52,254 bases of DNA from Lachnospiraceae bacterium (GTDB taxonomy: Bacteria; Bacillota; Clostridia; Lachnospirales; Anaerotignaceae): contig CAJTKM010000024.1 in assembly GCA_910576545.1 (NCBI GenBank), positions 1-52,254 of the forward strand, written 5' to 3'. Shown here piece after piece: positions 17,297 to 26,046 of this stretch. The position numbers and the translations under genes are program-made. Below the pieces are notes generated by a model. That model was not told the origin of the DNA. It made no database searches and saw nothing but the letters and a program-made list of their open reading frames with translations. Numbering within the stretch: the first letter of the stretch is position 1; each line of letters begins with the position of its first letter.

Positions 17297-17515
17297 ATGC
17301 CGGAGAGAGAAGCACTCGCAAAATATCTGAAAGAATATCGTAAAATATACAATGAAACTCAGGTTGAATTTGCGTTTCATATTGGCATAAGTGTAGAAGA
17401 ACTGAGCCTTTTGGAACGACTGAAAGGCAATCCGAATCTGAATACACTACAAAAAATCGCAGCATATACGGGCGATACGGTTTCCGACCTTTTGCAGGTG
17501 GAGGATAAAAATTAG
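17297..17515 (+). CDS. small XRE-type helix-turn-helix protein
   Basis: This 72-residue protein is essentially one Cro/CI-like HTH domain: KYLKEYRKIYNETQVEFAFH, then IGISVEELSLLERLKGNPNLNT and the closing helix LQKIAAYTGDTVSDLLQ. AAGGGG lies 10 bases before the ATG. A second small gene follows 54 bases downstream on the same strand, so the two may be cotranscribed. Its targets are unknown. Confidence 0.8.
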   Translation: MPEREALAKYLKEYRKIYNETQVEFAFHIGISVEELSLLERLKGNPNLNTLQKIAAYTGDTVSDLLQVEDKN

Positions 17516-17569
17516 GCAGGCAAGACAGGCGGACGGACTGTAATACGCTGCCGGAAAGAAGGGATACGG

Positions 17570-17824
17570 ATGTACAAAGCATTGCTGGACGGATATTTCG
17601 CATCGGAGGAATATGCGGAAACAGAACAGGGAAAGCCATATTTGGAGTTGACAGCATTTCTGCGGGAACATTTAGATGATGAGGCATTTTTAGATTTTGA
17701 AATGATTTTGCATACACAAATCATCCATACAGCTGAAAATGCGTTTATCGCAGGCTATACAGCTAAGGTGGAGAACGGTGTGCATTTTCTGCGCAGACCG
17801 CAGAGGAGCCGCAGAATCAGATGA
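17570..17824 (+). CDS. small hypothetical protein
   Basis: The 84-residue protein is acidic and helical in its first 70 residues, and ends in a basic tail (FLRRPQRSRRIR). I do not recognise a named family. The ribosome binding site is weak (GGATACGG). Support comes from codon use like its neighbours, its position after the HTH gene, and the terminator 10 bases beyond its stop. It may be a partner of the HTH protein. Confidence 0.6.
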   Translation: MYKALLDGYFASEEYAETEQGKPYLELTAFLREHLDDEAFLDFEMILHTQIIHTAENAFIAGYTAKVENGVHFLRRPQRSRRIR

Positions 17825-17834
17825 GAAACGGAAG

Positions 17835-17857
17835 CCGCCTGAAAAGGCGGGTTTTTC
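17835..17857 (+). terminator. Rho-independent terminator
   Basis: CCGCCT and AGGCGG form the stem with a GAAA loop, followed by GTTTTTC. It ends the HTH/hypothetical gene pair. Confidence 0.8.
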
Positions 17858-17971
17858 GTCTGTTTGAAAATTAACGGAAATGTATATCTGTATAATGGTA
17901 AATGTGCATAAATTGACGCTGCAATTTTAATGAAAATCCATTATGCAGAGCCTGAAAATACGGAGGGAAAA

Positions 17972-17995
17972 GATACAAAAAAAATAATTTGTATC
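17972..17995. promoter_or_regulatory. inverted repeat upstream of the panB-like operon
   Basis: GATACAAA (17972-17979) and TTTGTATC (17988-17995) are exact complements with an 8-base AT-rich spacer. They lie in the 408-base gap between the terminator and the operon start, where no gene is convincing. It may be an operator for the downstream LysR regulator (21388-22308), by inference. Confidence 0.4.
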
Positions 17996-18232
17996 ATAAA
18001 ATTCATCTTAGCATGAACCAATACGCACAAAATGAAAAGTGGAAAAGTATAAAATCCATTTTTCTTTGCGGAATAGAAGAGAAAGGCACATTTCAGGATC
18101 AGGAACTTGTTAAAAATAATACATCTATCTGTGCAATATTATTCATTTTACAGAAAAAGTGTATTGGGGTTATGATGGTTGTATAAATAAACAATAGGAT
18201 TTTGACGGCAGGAGCGGAAGGGAGTTTTGGAA

Positions 18233-19099
18233 ATGGCAAAGAAAAAATCAATTTTAGACCTCTATAAAATGAAAGAAAATGGAGAAAAGGCGGTTTGGAT
18301 TGTACTGTACGACAGCTGCTACGCTTCTTATGCGGAGGAGGCCGGCATGGATATGATTCTTTGCGGAGACTCTATGGGCATGATTGTTTACGGGCATAAC
18401 GGTACAGTACCGGTTACGATGGATATGAGTATTGCACACTGTCAGGGCGTGCGCAGGGGCGCGCCAAACACCTACCTGATTGGCGACCTGCCGTTTGGTG
18501 CGTACCACGCAAGCACAGAGGACGCAGTGCGTAATGCGGTACGATTCTACAAAGAGGCGGATGTGGACGCTGTGAAGCTGGAAGGCGGTGTAGCAGTTGC
18601 GGATAAAATCAAGGCGATAACAGAGGCTGGCATGGTCGTATTCGGGCATATTGGCCTGACGCCGCAAAGTTCAGCCTCTATGGGCGGCTTCAAAGCGCAG
18701 GGCAGGACAACAGACAGCGCGCGGGCAGTTATTGAAGATGCGATTGCCGTTTATAAGGCGGGTGCGCGGACGCTCCTCTTGGAGGGGGTGCCGGAGGAAG
18801 TCTGCGCGTATGTGCATAAAATGCTGCCGATTCCCGTTTACGGCATTGGCGCGGGCGCGGAGTGCGATGGACAGGTCATTCTTGCGGCGGATTCCCTTGG
18901 AATGTACAAAAACTTTACGCCGAAATTCGTAAAAAAATATGCAAGCATTGCTGAGGTTGCGACAAAGGGTATGGAGGATTATATTAAGGACGTAAAAGAA
19001 GGAGTATTCCCCGGACCGGAGCATAAATATAAAATTTCCGGCGACAAAGAGGAATTCGATAAGCTGTTCGCGGAAATGGAGCAATATTTTAAGGATTAA
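18233..19099 (+). CDS. PanB family 3-methyl-2-oxobutanoate hydroxymethyltransferase-like protein
   Basis: The protein has 288 residues and the full PanB motif set: LCGDSMGMIVYGH, YLIGDLPFG, DAVKLEGG, GHIGLTPQS, LLLEGVPEEV and IPVYGIGAGAECDGQ. The metal-binding Asp residues, the Lys-x-Glu pair and the catalytic Glu are all present. PanB transfers a hydroxymethyl group from methylene-tetrahydrofolate to 2-oxoisovalerate in pantothenate synthesis. Here no panC or panD is adjacent; the neighbours are an aminotransferase and a cyclase, so a different 2-oxoacid substrate is possible. The ATG at 18233 follows GGAG by 8 bases. First gene of a three-gene operon. Confidence 0.88.
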   Translation: MAKKKSILDLYKMKENGEKAVWIVLYDSCYASYAEEAGMDMILCGDSMGMIVYGHNGTVPVTMDMSIAHCQGVRRGAPNTYLIGDLPFGAYHASTEDAVRNAVRFYKEADVDAVKLEGGVAVADKIKAITEAGMVVFGHIGLTPQSSASMGGFKAQGRTTDSARAVIEDAIAVYKAGARTLLLEGVPEEVCAYVHKMLPIPVYGIGAGAECDGQVILAADSLGMYKNFTPKFVKKYASIAEVATKGMEDYIKDVKEGVFPGPEHKYKISGDKEEFDKLFAEMEQYFKD

Positions 19100-19111
19100 G
19101 GAGGGAACGTA

Positions 19112-20314
19112 ATGCCGGAATTTGCACAAAGAATGCAGGATATGGAAAAGACTGCCGTGGTTATCCGAAAGCTGTTTAATGCGATGTCTGATCCGGAAAC
19201 AATCTCTTTCGGCGGCGGTGCACCCGCGCATGAGGGGCTGCCGATTGAACAGGTTCAGGAAATTTGCACGGAGGTAATCGCAAGAGATAAACGCGGCGTG
19301 GAGGCACTTCAATATGGTACGGTGCTGGGCGTGAAGGACCTGCGGGAGGCAGTTGTGAATCAGCTGCTGAAGCCCAAGGGTGTGAACGCTGATATTGACG
19401 AAATTCTGATTGTAAATGGTGGCCTGGAAACGATGAATCTGCTCTGTCAGGTTTATATTAACCCCGGAGATGTTATTCTGGTGGAGTCCCCGACGTTTGT
19501 ACACTGCGTGGAGATTTTTGAAATGTTTCAGGCAAAGTGTATCGCGGTGGAATGTGATGAATTCGGTATGGTGCCGGAAGATGTGGAGAAAAAGATAAAG
19601 GAATATCACCCGAAGTTTGTATATGTCATTCCCACTTTCCAGAATCCTACGGGCAAGACCCTGCCTGCCGACCGTCGGGAACGTCTGGCACAGCTGGGCA
19701 GCCGGTATGACGTAATCATTCTGGAGGATGACCCTTATCAGGAACTGCGGTACAGCGGAGAGCCTCTGCCGCCCATCAAATCCTTTGATAAAACAGGACA
19801 TACTATCTACGCCAACAGTTTTTCAAAGATATTTTCTCCGGGCAGCAGGCTGGGATTTGTACATGCCACAAAGGAAATCATTATGAAGCTGTTTGATGCG
19901 AAAACGGCGACCAATTCACATACTTCATCACTGGCACAGGTGGTCTGTGCAGAGTTTTTCAACCGTGGGTATTTTGCGGAACATCTGAAAGAAGTCTGCG
20001 CGATACACAAGGAACGCAGAGATGTGATGATGTCATGTATTGACAGATATTTCCCGGAGGGGACGAAAAAGGTTTTTCCGGACGGCGGGTTGTTTACATG
20101 GGTAGAACTGCCCGGCGGGCTGGATACAGAAGAACTGCTGAAAGAGGCAAACGAGCAGAATGTGCATTATATTGCCGGAGCCGGTTTCTTTGTGGAAGGC
20201 GGCGGGAAAGGCAGTAACTGTATGCGCATCAGCTTCGGCAATGTTACGCCGGAAAAAATTGAGATTGGCATGAAGCGGCTGGGAGAACTGTTCTGCTCGA
20301 AACTGGGCCGGTAA
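19112..20314 (+). CDS. PLP-dependent aminotransferase, class I/II fold (2-aminoadipate aminotransferase-like)
   Basis: The protein has 400 residues and matches the MocR/LysN-type aminotransferase domain: SFGGGAPAHEGLP, LQYGTVLGVKDLREAV, the aspartate region ILEDDPYQELRY and the PLP lysine in ANSFSKIFSPGSRLGFV near residue 236. There is no N-terminal DNA-binding domain, so it is an enzyme, not a regulator. It starts 12 bases after the panB-like gene, with GGAGG before the ATG. It could supply or consume the 2-oxoacid used by its PanB-like neighbour; the substrate is not known. Confidence 0.88.
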   Translation: MPEFAQRMQDMEKTAVVIRKLFNAMSDPETISFGGGAPAHEGLPIEQVQEICTEVIARDKRGVEALQYGTVLGVKDLREAVVNQLLKPKGVNADIDEILIVNGGLETMNLLCQVYINPGDVILVESPTFVHCVEIFEMFQAKCIAVECDEFGMVPEDVEKKIKEYHPKFVYVIPTFQNPTGKTLPADRRERLAQLGSRYDVIILEDDPYQELRYSGEPLPPIKSFDKTGHTIYANSFSKIFSPGSRLGFVHATKEIIMKLFDAKTATNSHTSSLAQVVCAEFFNRGYFAEHLKEVCAIHKERRDVMMSCIDRYFPEGTKKVFPDGGLFTWVELPGGLDTEELLKEANEQNVHYIAGAGFFVEGGGKGSNCMRISFGNVTPEKIEIGMKRLGELFCSKLGR

Positions 20315-20347
20315 AACCGAAACGCGCGGAAGTACAGGAGGGATACA

Positions 20348-21082
20348 ATGGGAAAAATAAATCTGTGGGAAATGCTTGAAATGTGGAAAAAAGAATGTAA
20401 GTTTGTGGAGCTGTCCTATGAGGTTTCGCCGGAAACGCCCCATTGGTCAGGCTTTCCGGCAATGAGTGTCGCGATGCCGTTCGACTATTCGGCCGGGTTC
20501 CGTGTGCATGAATTTACGTTGGTCAGCCAGTATGGTACGCATGTTGATGCACCGCTGCATTTTGTGCCGGGAACAAGGGGCCTGCATGAGATTACGGCAG
20601 AAGAAATGATACTGCCGCTTTGCGTTGTGGATATTTCCAAAAAGGTAGCAGAAAATGTAGATTATGCTGCAACGGAACAGGATATCAGGGACTGGGAAAG
20701 CCAGTACGGGCAGATTCCGGAAAATGCGTTTGTCGCGCTCCGCAGCGACTGGTCGAAGCGCAGCGATATGGACAACTATGACGCAGAGGGGAATAAACAT
20801 TACCCCGGCTGGGCATTGGACGCTCTGGAATTCCTTGTAGAGCAGAGGAACGTTGCCGCTGTCGGGCACGAAACCTCTGACACGGATGCTGCGGCGGATT
20901 CTGTAAAGCATGGTTATATCTGTGAAACATATATTTTGGAACAGGGATGTTACCAGATTGAGCTGATGCGGAATCTTTCGGAGGTGCCGCCTGTGGGCAG
21001 CGTGATTTTCTGCGGGTTTCCTAAAGCAAAGGATGCGTCAGGATTTACGGCGCGCTGTATAGCAGTCTGTTCAAAGGATTGA
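20348..21082 (+). CDS. cyclase family protein (kynurenine formamidase-like metal hydrolase)
   Basis: The protein has 244 residues and the cyclase/KynB fold motif at residues 61-71, QYGTHVDAPLH, where the usual HxGTHxDxPxH has Gln in place of the first His. C-terminal GHETSDTDAA is the other active-site block. Relatives hydrolyse amides or cyclic compounds such as N-formylkynurenine or isatin. AGGAGG precedes the ATG. It is the third gene of the operon with the PanB-like protein and the aminotransferase, which suggests a short dedicated pathway. Substrate unknown. Confidence 0.85.
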   Translation: MGKINLWEMLEMWKKECKFVELSYEVSPETPHWSGFPAMSVAMPFDYSAGFRVHEFTLVSQYGTHVDAPLHFVPGTRGLHEITAEEMILPLCVVDISKKVAENVDYAATEQDIRDWESQYGQIPENAFVALRSDWSKRSDMDNYDAEGNKHYPGWALDALEFLVEQRNVAAVGHETSDTDAAADSVKHGYICETYILEQGCYQIELMRNLSEVPPVGSVIFCGFPKAKDASGFTARCIAVCSKD

Positions 21083-21121
21083 CAGAGGGGACCGTTTATA
21101 AGTTTTAATAGATAAAAGGCG

Positions 21122-21165
21122 GAGCCCTGTTCTTATGGAGTTTGGAAAGAGCAGGGCTTTTGTGT
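21122..21165 (+). terminator. Rho-independent terminator of the panB-like operon
   Basis: AGCCCTGTTCTT and AAGAGCAGGGCT pair around a short loop, followed by TTTTGTG. The rest of the 305-base gap to the next gene shows nothing else recognisable. Confidence 0.75.
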
Positions 21166-21387
21166 TTCGGCTGTTTTAAGAAACAGGCTGTTGAGTGGCT
21201 GGATGCCTCAATGGGGTGTTATTGCTTTATTTTCAAGATATCCCTGTTTTATCAGGCGAAAATATGATATTGTTATAAGGCAAGCATACGCTTTGGAAAG
21301 ACTGTGCCTGCGCGAAACACTGAAAATAGCTGACAGTATGTCGGAAATAGGAAAAGGACAGGAAAGCGGGAGAAAGCCGGTGGAAAA

Positions 21388-22308
21388 ATGTCATTATGGA
21401 ATTACGCGATTTTTGATTTAATCGTAACAACGGGAAACCTGCGGCGGGCGGCGGGGCTGATGAACCTTTCGGCTTCGGCGGTAAGCCATTCTTTGACGAA
21501 GCTGGAAAAAGAGTTTGGCTTTCCTCTGCTGAAAAGAGACAGGACGGGAATCGAACTGACGGAATACGGACGGGAAATACTCCCGCATATCCGCGCCGTT
21601 CTTGCGATGGACCAGAAGCTGCACGCCGAGATTGAACGTATCAGCGGCATTATACGCGGAAGCGTTAGAATCGGTGTAATCAACAGTATTTGCAGTACGT
21701 GGCTGCCTTCCATCATACGACAGATGCGGCGGGAATACCCTGAGGTCAGGGTGTGCATTATACAGGGCGGATATGACGATATGGAACGGGGGCTTTGTGA
21801 AGGTACGCTTGACCTGGCATTTGTTTCCATGCCGACAAAGCGCGATATTTCGGCAATCCCGCTGCTTCGGGACAGGCTTCTCTGCGCAACGCCAAGGGAT
21901 TTTATGCCGCGGAATAAAGAATACATCACGATTGATGAAATCAGGGAGCAGGAAGTGATTGTTCCGGGAACAGGTTCGGATTTTGACGCTATTGCGTTTA
22001 TAAAGGAAAATAACCTTGAGTTGGAAATGCCGCATAACATTATTGAGGACAGCTCAATCATTGCATTGGTGGAAAGCGGGCTGGGCATAACGATTGTGCC
22101 TGAGCTGGTATTGCAAAGTGTAAAAGGAAATGTCAATGTGTATCCGATTGAAAGTGCACCATACCGGCTGATTGGCATAGCCACACAGAAAAGCGAGTTT
22201 ACCACTGCGGTGGCAGATGTAATGCTGAAAATGATTCTGAATTATGTACAGGTAGAATATTCACAGGACATGCCATATTTCAGAAAAGAAAAACGGACAG
22301 AAAAATAA
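21388..22308 (+). CDS. LysR family transcriptional regulator
   Basis: The protein has 306 residues. The N-terminal HTH is somewhat unusual (FDLIVTTGNLRRAAGLMNLS, then ASAVSHSLTKLEKEFG) and the C-terminal effector domain is normal, with RGSVRIGVINSICSTWLP at its start. It lies downstream of the PanB-like operon on the same strand and is the most likely regulator of it. The ribosome binding site is weak (GGTGG), but the ATG at 21388 gives the standard LysR N-terminus. Confidence 0.88.
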   Translation: MSLWNYAIFDLIVTTGNLRRAAGLMNLSASAVSHSLTKLEKEFGFPLLKRDRTGIELTEYGREILPHIRAVLAMDQKLHAEIERISGIIRGSVRIGVINSICSTWLPSIIRQMRREYPEVRVCIIQGGYDDMERGLCEGTLDLAFVSMPTKRDISAIPLLRDRLLCATPRDFMPRNKEYITIDEIREQEVIVPGTGSDFDAIAFIKENNLELEMPHNIIEDSSIIALVESGLGITIVPELVLQSVKGNVNVYPIESAPYRLIGIATQKSEFTTAVADVMLKMILNYVQVEYSQDMPYFRKEKRTEK

Positions 22309-22414
22309 GGACCTATCCGTAAATTATCTACGCACTTCCTGAAACCGGATGGGCCTGTCATTTGCAGAACCCTTTGATACGCGTGTTGATGGCTGAAACC
22401 TTTCCGCTGAACGC

Positions 22415-22443
22415 TTGTCTTTTTCCCGTTTTTCCCCTATAAT
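22415..22443 (+). promoter_or_regulatory. promoter of the His-rich protein gene
   Basis: TTGTCT (22415-22420) and TATAAT (22438-22443) are separated by 17 bases, about 95 bases before the TTG start. Confidence 0.65.
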
Positions 22444-22539
22444 GAAAAAAACGGGAATAGCAGACGCTTGGCTAAAAAACCAATCAAAAAGTACGATTTG
22501 TTTTCTGAAGTCAGGCTGCCTTAGAAAGGAGATTTTCTT

Positions 22540-24063
22540 TTGAAAAATGAAGCGATGGAAGAAAGAATCAGCAGGCTTTCTGCCGATTATATTTACCAGC
22601 AGGCGGTCGGCAGCCTTCTGCTGACGCTGATGAGCGCGATGGAAGATGCGCAGAAAGGAACGGCTGGTCTGCCTTACGAGGTGCCTGAGGACGCCTTGCG
22701 TATCAAAAAGAAAACGCAGGAATATCTGCTGGAGCTGAAAGACCTGCTGGATGGCAGTGCGGAGGCACGCATGGCGGCGTTTGAGGACTGCGCTGCTCTG
22801 AAAGTACAGCTGATTGGCATTTACGAAGCTGTTTACAGTTATCTTTCACAATGGAACGTGATATTTACGCTTGTGAGGGATCAGGTTTCTCTGCGGAAGT
22901 ATAAAGAGGAACACCTTACGGAAAAACAGATTGAATGGTCGCTGTTTTTTGCGGACTGCCACGCGTTTATTGAGGAACAGGAAACCCCGGAAAATAAGGC
23001 GGCAGCAATCGGGCAGCTGTTGAAGTGTATACCTCTGCGCGTGGCGCGGGAGCGGTATTATGAGGAAATCCAAGGCATATTGGAAAATGCTTTTGCCGAG
23101 GAAAGCAGAGAGGCAATGGAAGCGGCTTTCCATGCGTTCCTTTCCTTCTGCGCGCCGCAGGAAAATCCGGATTACGGGAAATATTTTCCGGAAATTGCCC
23201 AATGGATTGGGCAGAAGCGCATGGTTCTGCCGCATAACCTTTCTGATGACGAACTGGCTGAACTGTATCAGGAACTGGCGGATTTTCTGGATAAAATGCG
23301 CGAAATGGAGGAATATTTTTCCTGCATCTTCCACGATATCAATTCCCTGCTTTTGCTGCTCTATCTGACATACAGCTTCGGGGAGTTGACGGAGGGCAGC
23401 GCGGCTTATGCCGACCTTTATCATGCTGTCTGTGAATTTCTGAGGGATGAGCTGACCCTGACCGAAAAGGCGGCATATCTTGATACTCTTATGGAACAGC
23501 TGGAAATTGCGGTAGAGCCTGTGATAGACAAAGCAAATGCCATCGGCAGAGAGGAATATGAACTGCTGCAAAAAGCCGGTTCTTTTGAGGGTTTCTCTGG
23601 GGAAACGACAAAACTGCTTTTGACAGAGGATTTTATCCGCAGCTGTTATTTTGCCGAATTGGAGGACGCTGTTTTTACGCCCAGTCTGCCTGACGGTCTG
23701 GCGCCTGTGGAGGAAGGGGAGCGGAAAGCATTAATTCAGGCTTTTCTGACCAAAATACGGAACAGTCTGGACACCCTGCCTGTACAGACACGGAAGATCT
23801 TCATGCAGAATCTGCTGGGTTCTCTGCCGGCGAAATATACTGCGGAGGAAACCATTGAGCGGTTGATGGAGGCGGTTGATACCTGCATAACGGAGGAGCA
23901 GAAAGCATTGATTGTGGATAAGGTCGGCGCGGTATTTGAAATCAGCGGCTACCATTCCATTACCGATGTGGACGAGGAAGAATTTGGCGATATGCATGGA
24001 CATCATCACCATGACTGCGGCTGCGAGCATGAGCATCACGACCACGACCATCACCATCATTAA
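22540..24063 (+). CDS. uncharacterised helical protein with His-rich C-terminal tail
   Basis: I do not recognise the family. The 507-residue protein is acidic and almost entirely helical, with no signal peptide or membrane segment. Its last 28 residues are rich in histidine with two cysteines (GHHHHDCGCEHEHHDHDHHHH region), a probable divalent-metal binding tail like those of nickel or zinc chaperones. I use the TTG at 22540 because AAAGGAG lies 8 bases upstream; the ATG at 22555 is too far from it. It is followed by a glyoxalase-like gene 17 bases later, itself a metalloenzyme family, so metal supply to that enzyme is a possible but unproven role. Confidence 0.8.
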   Translation: MKNEAMEERISRLSADYIYQQAVGSLLLTLMSAMEDAQKGTAGLPYEVPEDALRIKKKTQEYLLELKDLLDGSAEARMAAFEDCAALKVQLIGIYEAVYSYLSQWNVIFTLVRDQVSLRKYKEEHLTEKQIEWSLFFADCHAFIEEQETPENKAAAIGQLLKCIPLRVARERYYEEIQGILENAFAEESREAMEAAFHAFLSFCAPQENPDYGKYFPEIAQWIGQKRMVLPHNLSDDELAELYQELADFLDKMREMEEYFSCIFHDINSLLLLLYLTYSFGELTEGSAAYADLYHAVCEFLRDELTLTEKAAYLDTLMEQLEIAVEPVIDKANAIGREEYELLQKAGSFEGFSGETTKLLLTEDFIRSCYFAELEDAVFTPSLPDGLAPVEEGERKALIQAFLTKIRNSLDTLPVQTRKIFMQNLLGSLPAKYTAEETIERLMEAVDTCITEEQKALIVDKVGAVFEISGYHSITDVDEEEFGDMHGHHHHDCGCEHEHHDHDHHHH

Positions 24064-24080
24064 GAAAAAAGGAGGCTGCT

Positions 24081-24449
24081 ATGACATTTTCATTCAACCA
24101 TTATAACTACAATGTTCTGGATTTGGAGAAAAGCATGACATTTTATGCCGAAGCGTTAGGGCTGAAAGAGGTGCGCCGGAAGGAGGCCCCTGACGGGAGC
24201 TGGAAGCTGGTTTACCTGGGCGATGGGGAATCTGATTTTACGCTGGAGCTGACCTGGCTGCGTGACAGGGAAGCGCCTTACAGCCTCGGTGAAAATGAAT
24301 TTCACCTTGCATTCCTTACAGACGATTATGATGCCGCACACGAAAAACATAAACAGATGGGCTGCATTTGCTTTGAAAATCCGGAAATGGGGATTTATTT
24401 CATCCATGACCCCGATAATTACTGGCTGGAAATTATTCCCAAAAAATAA
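24081..24449 (+). CDS. VOC family protein, lactoylglutathione lyase-like
   Basis: The 122-residue protein has the two-module glyoxalase I fold: HYNYNVLDLEKSMTFYAEAL, then FTLELTW, HLAFLTDDYDAA and a closing DPDNYWLEIIPK. The likely metal ligands are His7, the Glu of LELTW, His74-region and the Glu of LEI. Glyoxalase I detoxifies methylglyoxal. GGAGG lies before the ATG, and the gene is in one operon with the His-rich protein. A terminator follows at 24457-24493. Membership in the family is clear; glutathione or another thiol as cofactor is not. Confidence 0.88.
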   Translation: MTFSFNHYNYNVLDLEKSMTFYAEALGLKEVRRKEAPDGSWKLVYLGDGESDFTLELTWLRDREAPYSLGENEFHLAFLTDDYDAAHEKHKQMGCICFENPEMGIYFIHDPDNYWLEIIPKK

Positions 24450-24456
24450 AAATATT

Positions 24457-24493
24457 AAAAAAGGAAGGGAAATCTGGTTTTCCTTCCTTTTTT
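24457..24493 (+). terminator. Rho-independent terminator
   Basis: AAAAAAGGAAGGAA-type left arm and TTCCTTCCTTTTTT right arm flank a short loop after the glyoxalase-like gene. Confidence 0.8.
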
Positions 24494-24627
24494 GTGTAGA
24501 GAAAACCACGCGATAGCCGCATGGTTCCAAAGAGCTTTCTGGCGGTGATGCAAACAAAACCACAGTTTCAAGCTACGGAAATTAACGTTTGCTCAAACGT
24601 GCGCAGCGATGCCCGGCCAACGGCCGG

Positions 24628-24672
24628 AATGCAGTTTTTAGAGTGCTGTCGCAGGAGATAAGCCCTTACAGG
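24628..24672 (-). repeat. 45-nt motif shared with the IS200 end
   Basis: The minus strand here matches plus-strand positions 267-311 at about 38 of 45 bases, including TATCTCCTG and AGCACTCTAAA blocks. It lies just downstream of the hypothetical gene at 24694-25269. No transposase is nearby, so it is either a decayed IS200/IS605 end or an independent structured RNA motif. Confidence 0.55.
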
Positions 24673-24693
24673 TTACAGGGACTGTACAAAAAA

Positions 24694-25269
24694 TTATTTA
24701 CCGATGGAACGTTTATAGGCTTCTACCTGTTCATCAGTCAGAGGCTTGAGTTCCTCGGGGTCCATCCAGCGCACCCAGAGGCGTCCCTGCATTCCCTTGA
24801 TATCCAGCGGGGAATCCATCTGGTCTTTGTCAATCGGCACGACGGTATCATTATCGCCGTTGAACATGATTTCAAAGGGCTTGAATACGCCGTCTTCGAA
24901 CACATACATTTCTGTGCTGTAAAAGTTCAGCGCGCCTGCTTCGCCCGTCAGGTGCTGCTCTAACGCCTCCAGTGTAGGCAGCGTGATTACAACCCATTTG
25001 CCGTCGGAATCGGAATAATCGAAAAGCTGGTAGCCGTGGAAATCAATTTCTTCATTGCCTGTCATACCCTTATTATCATCTGCAACGCCCTTGAGCGCGA
25101 CGGGGGCACCGTCTTTGCCGTCCCGAAGGATTTCTGTACCCGGCAGGAAGCACTTTACAAAAGCGTCGATTTCGTTGTCTCTGAATTTGGAGCGGATCAG
25201 GGCATAATCTCCACTGTCATAGGAAAGTGTGCCAAGCTCGTACCAAAAATCTTTCAGTGTTCTTATCAT
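24694..25269 (-). CDS. hypothetical protein
   Basis: I do not recognise this 191-residue acidic protein. It is soluble, rich in Asp and Glu, and contains strand-rich segments such as GKWVVITLPTLEALEQHL and GRLWVRWMDPEELKPL. I place the start at 25269 because GGAGGG lies 7 bases upstream; the ATG at 25284 overlaps that site. It is downstream of yunB on the same strand, with about 105 bases between. Confidence 0.75.
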   Translation of the reverse strand: MIRTLKDFWYELGTLSYDSGDYALIRSKFRDNEIDAFVKCFLPGTEILRDGKDGAPVALKGVADDNKGMTGNEEIDFHGYQLFDYSDSDGKWVVITLPTLEALEQHLTGEAGALNFYSTEMYVFEDGVFKPFEIMFNGDNDTVVPIDKDQMDSPLDIKGMQGRLWVRWMDPEELKPLTDEQVEAYKRSIGK

Positions 25270-25374
25270 ATCTGTTCCCTCCATAGTTGGTATTCGTTGA
25301 AATTTACAGCTCTGCCCGGCAGGAATGCAGCCATTCCTGTCAGACCTTCTTTGGTTATATTACTAGCAGTTTGT

Positions 25375-26046
25375 TCATTCTGTCAATACATATTCATCCC
25401 TTTGTCCCATTTGAAAATAATACTCTGGAACTTTACCACCGAAAACGAGGTCTACCAGCATAAATTTACGCTGCATGGAAAGCGTTTCCTGATACAGCGG
25501 GTTTACGATTTTGATATCTACAGAAATGGTAATCCAGATTTTGTAGTTGATCTGGTTGATTCCAACGGATTCAAAGGAAGTTTCATAATCAACGTCCACT
25601 ATGCCCTGCGGCAGGAGCGTAAACGTAAGTTCCGGCCCTCTGTTGGCAAGGCTGGCAATATTCGTTGCCGCGCCGAGGGGAATCCGTATGGCTTCTTTTG
25701 GCAGGGCTGCCAGCGACTGGGACGCGCTGCGGCTCAGGAGCGTACAGAAGCGGTTGATTTGGGCAGTATCCGCCGCATAGCTGGGTACACCGCTATCCTC
25801 GCTGCGGATTAAAAGGCTTTCGGCGGAAAGCTGCAGTTCCTGCAGGGCATTTTCTGCCGCGCGGTCAATGATCTCGTTGGCAACTGCTTTCGACTGCATA
25901 TGTGACATTTCCCGAAGCGGAGGCATGAATTTTTTTTCCAGCTGCCAGAGGGAGAGCAGGGTAAGCAAAAAACCGCAGAGGAACAAAAGGAGCAGGAACG
26001 GCATGCCGGATTTTCTCCGCCGGCTTTTTTCGTATTTTCTGCGCAT
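25375..26046 (-). CDS. yunB: sporulation protein YunB
   Basis: This 223-residue protein has a short basic start, a single membrane anchor (residues 15-35, FLLLLFLCGFLLTLLSL) and an extracytoplasmic domain with ANEIIDRAAENALQ and the ending GGKVPEYYFQMG. These match YunB, a sigma-E dependent sporulation protein of unknown mechanism, and imply an endospore-forming organism. The ATG at 26046 is 7 bases from GGGAGGGG; the ATG at 26050-26052 touches it. Confidence 0.85.
   Translation of the reverse strand: MRRKYEKSRRRKSGMPFLLLLFLCGFLLTLLSLWQLEKKFMPPLREMSHMQSKAVANEIIDRAAENALQELQLSAESLLIRSEDSGVPSYAADTAQINRFCTLLSRSASQSLAALPKEAIRIPLGAATNIASLANRGPELTFTLLPQGIVDVDYETSFESVGINQINYKIWITISVDIKIVNPLYQETLSMQRKFMLVDLVFGGKVPEYYFQMGQRDEYVLTE

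Noticed and set aside
17989-18186. Possible 65-codon gene upstream of the panB-like operon
   Set aside because: Its codon use is unlike the neighbours, there is no good ribosome binding site, and it overlaps the inverted repeat region; it looks like AT-rich leader sequence.
23980-24063. His-rich C-terminus as an artificial affinity tag
   Set aside because: The tail mixes His with Asp, Glu, Gly and Cys, is encoded by varied codons and is continuous with native genomic sequence; it is natural.
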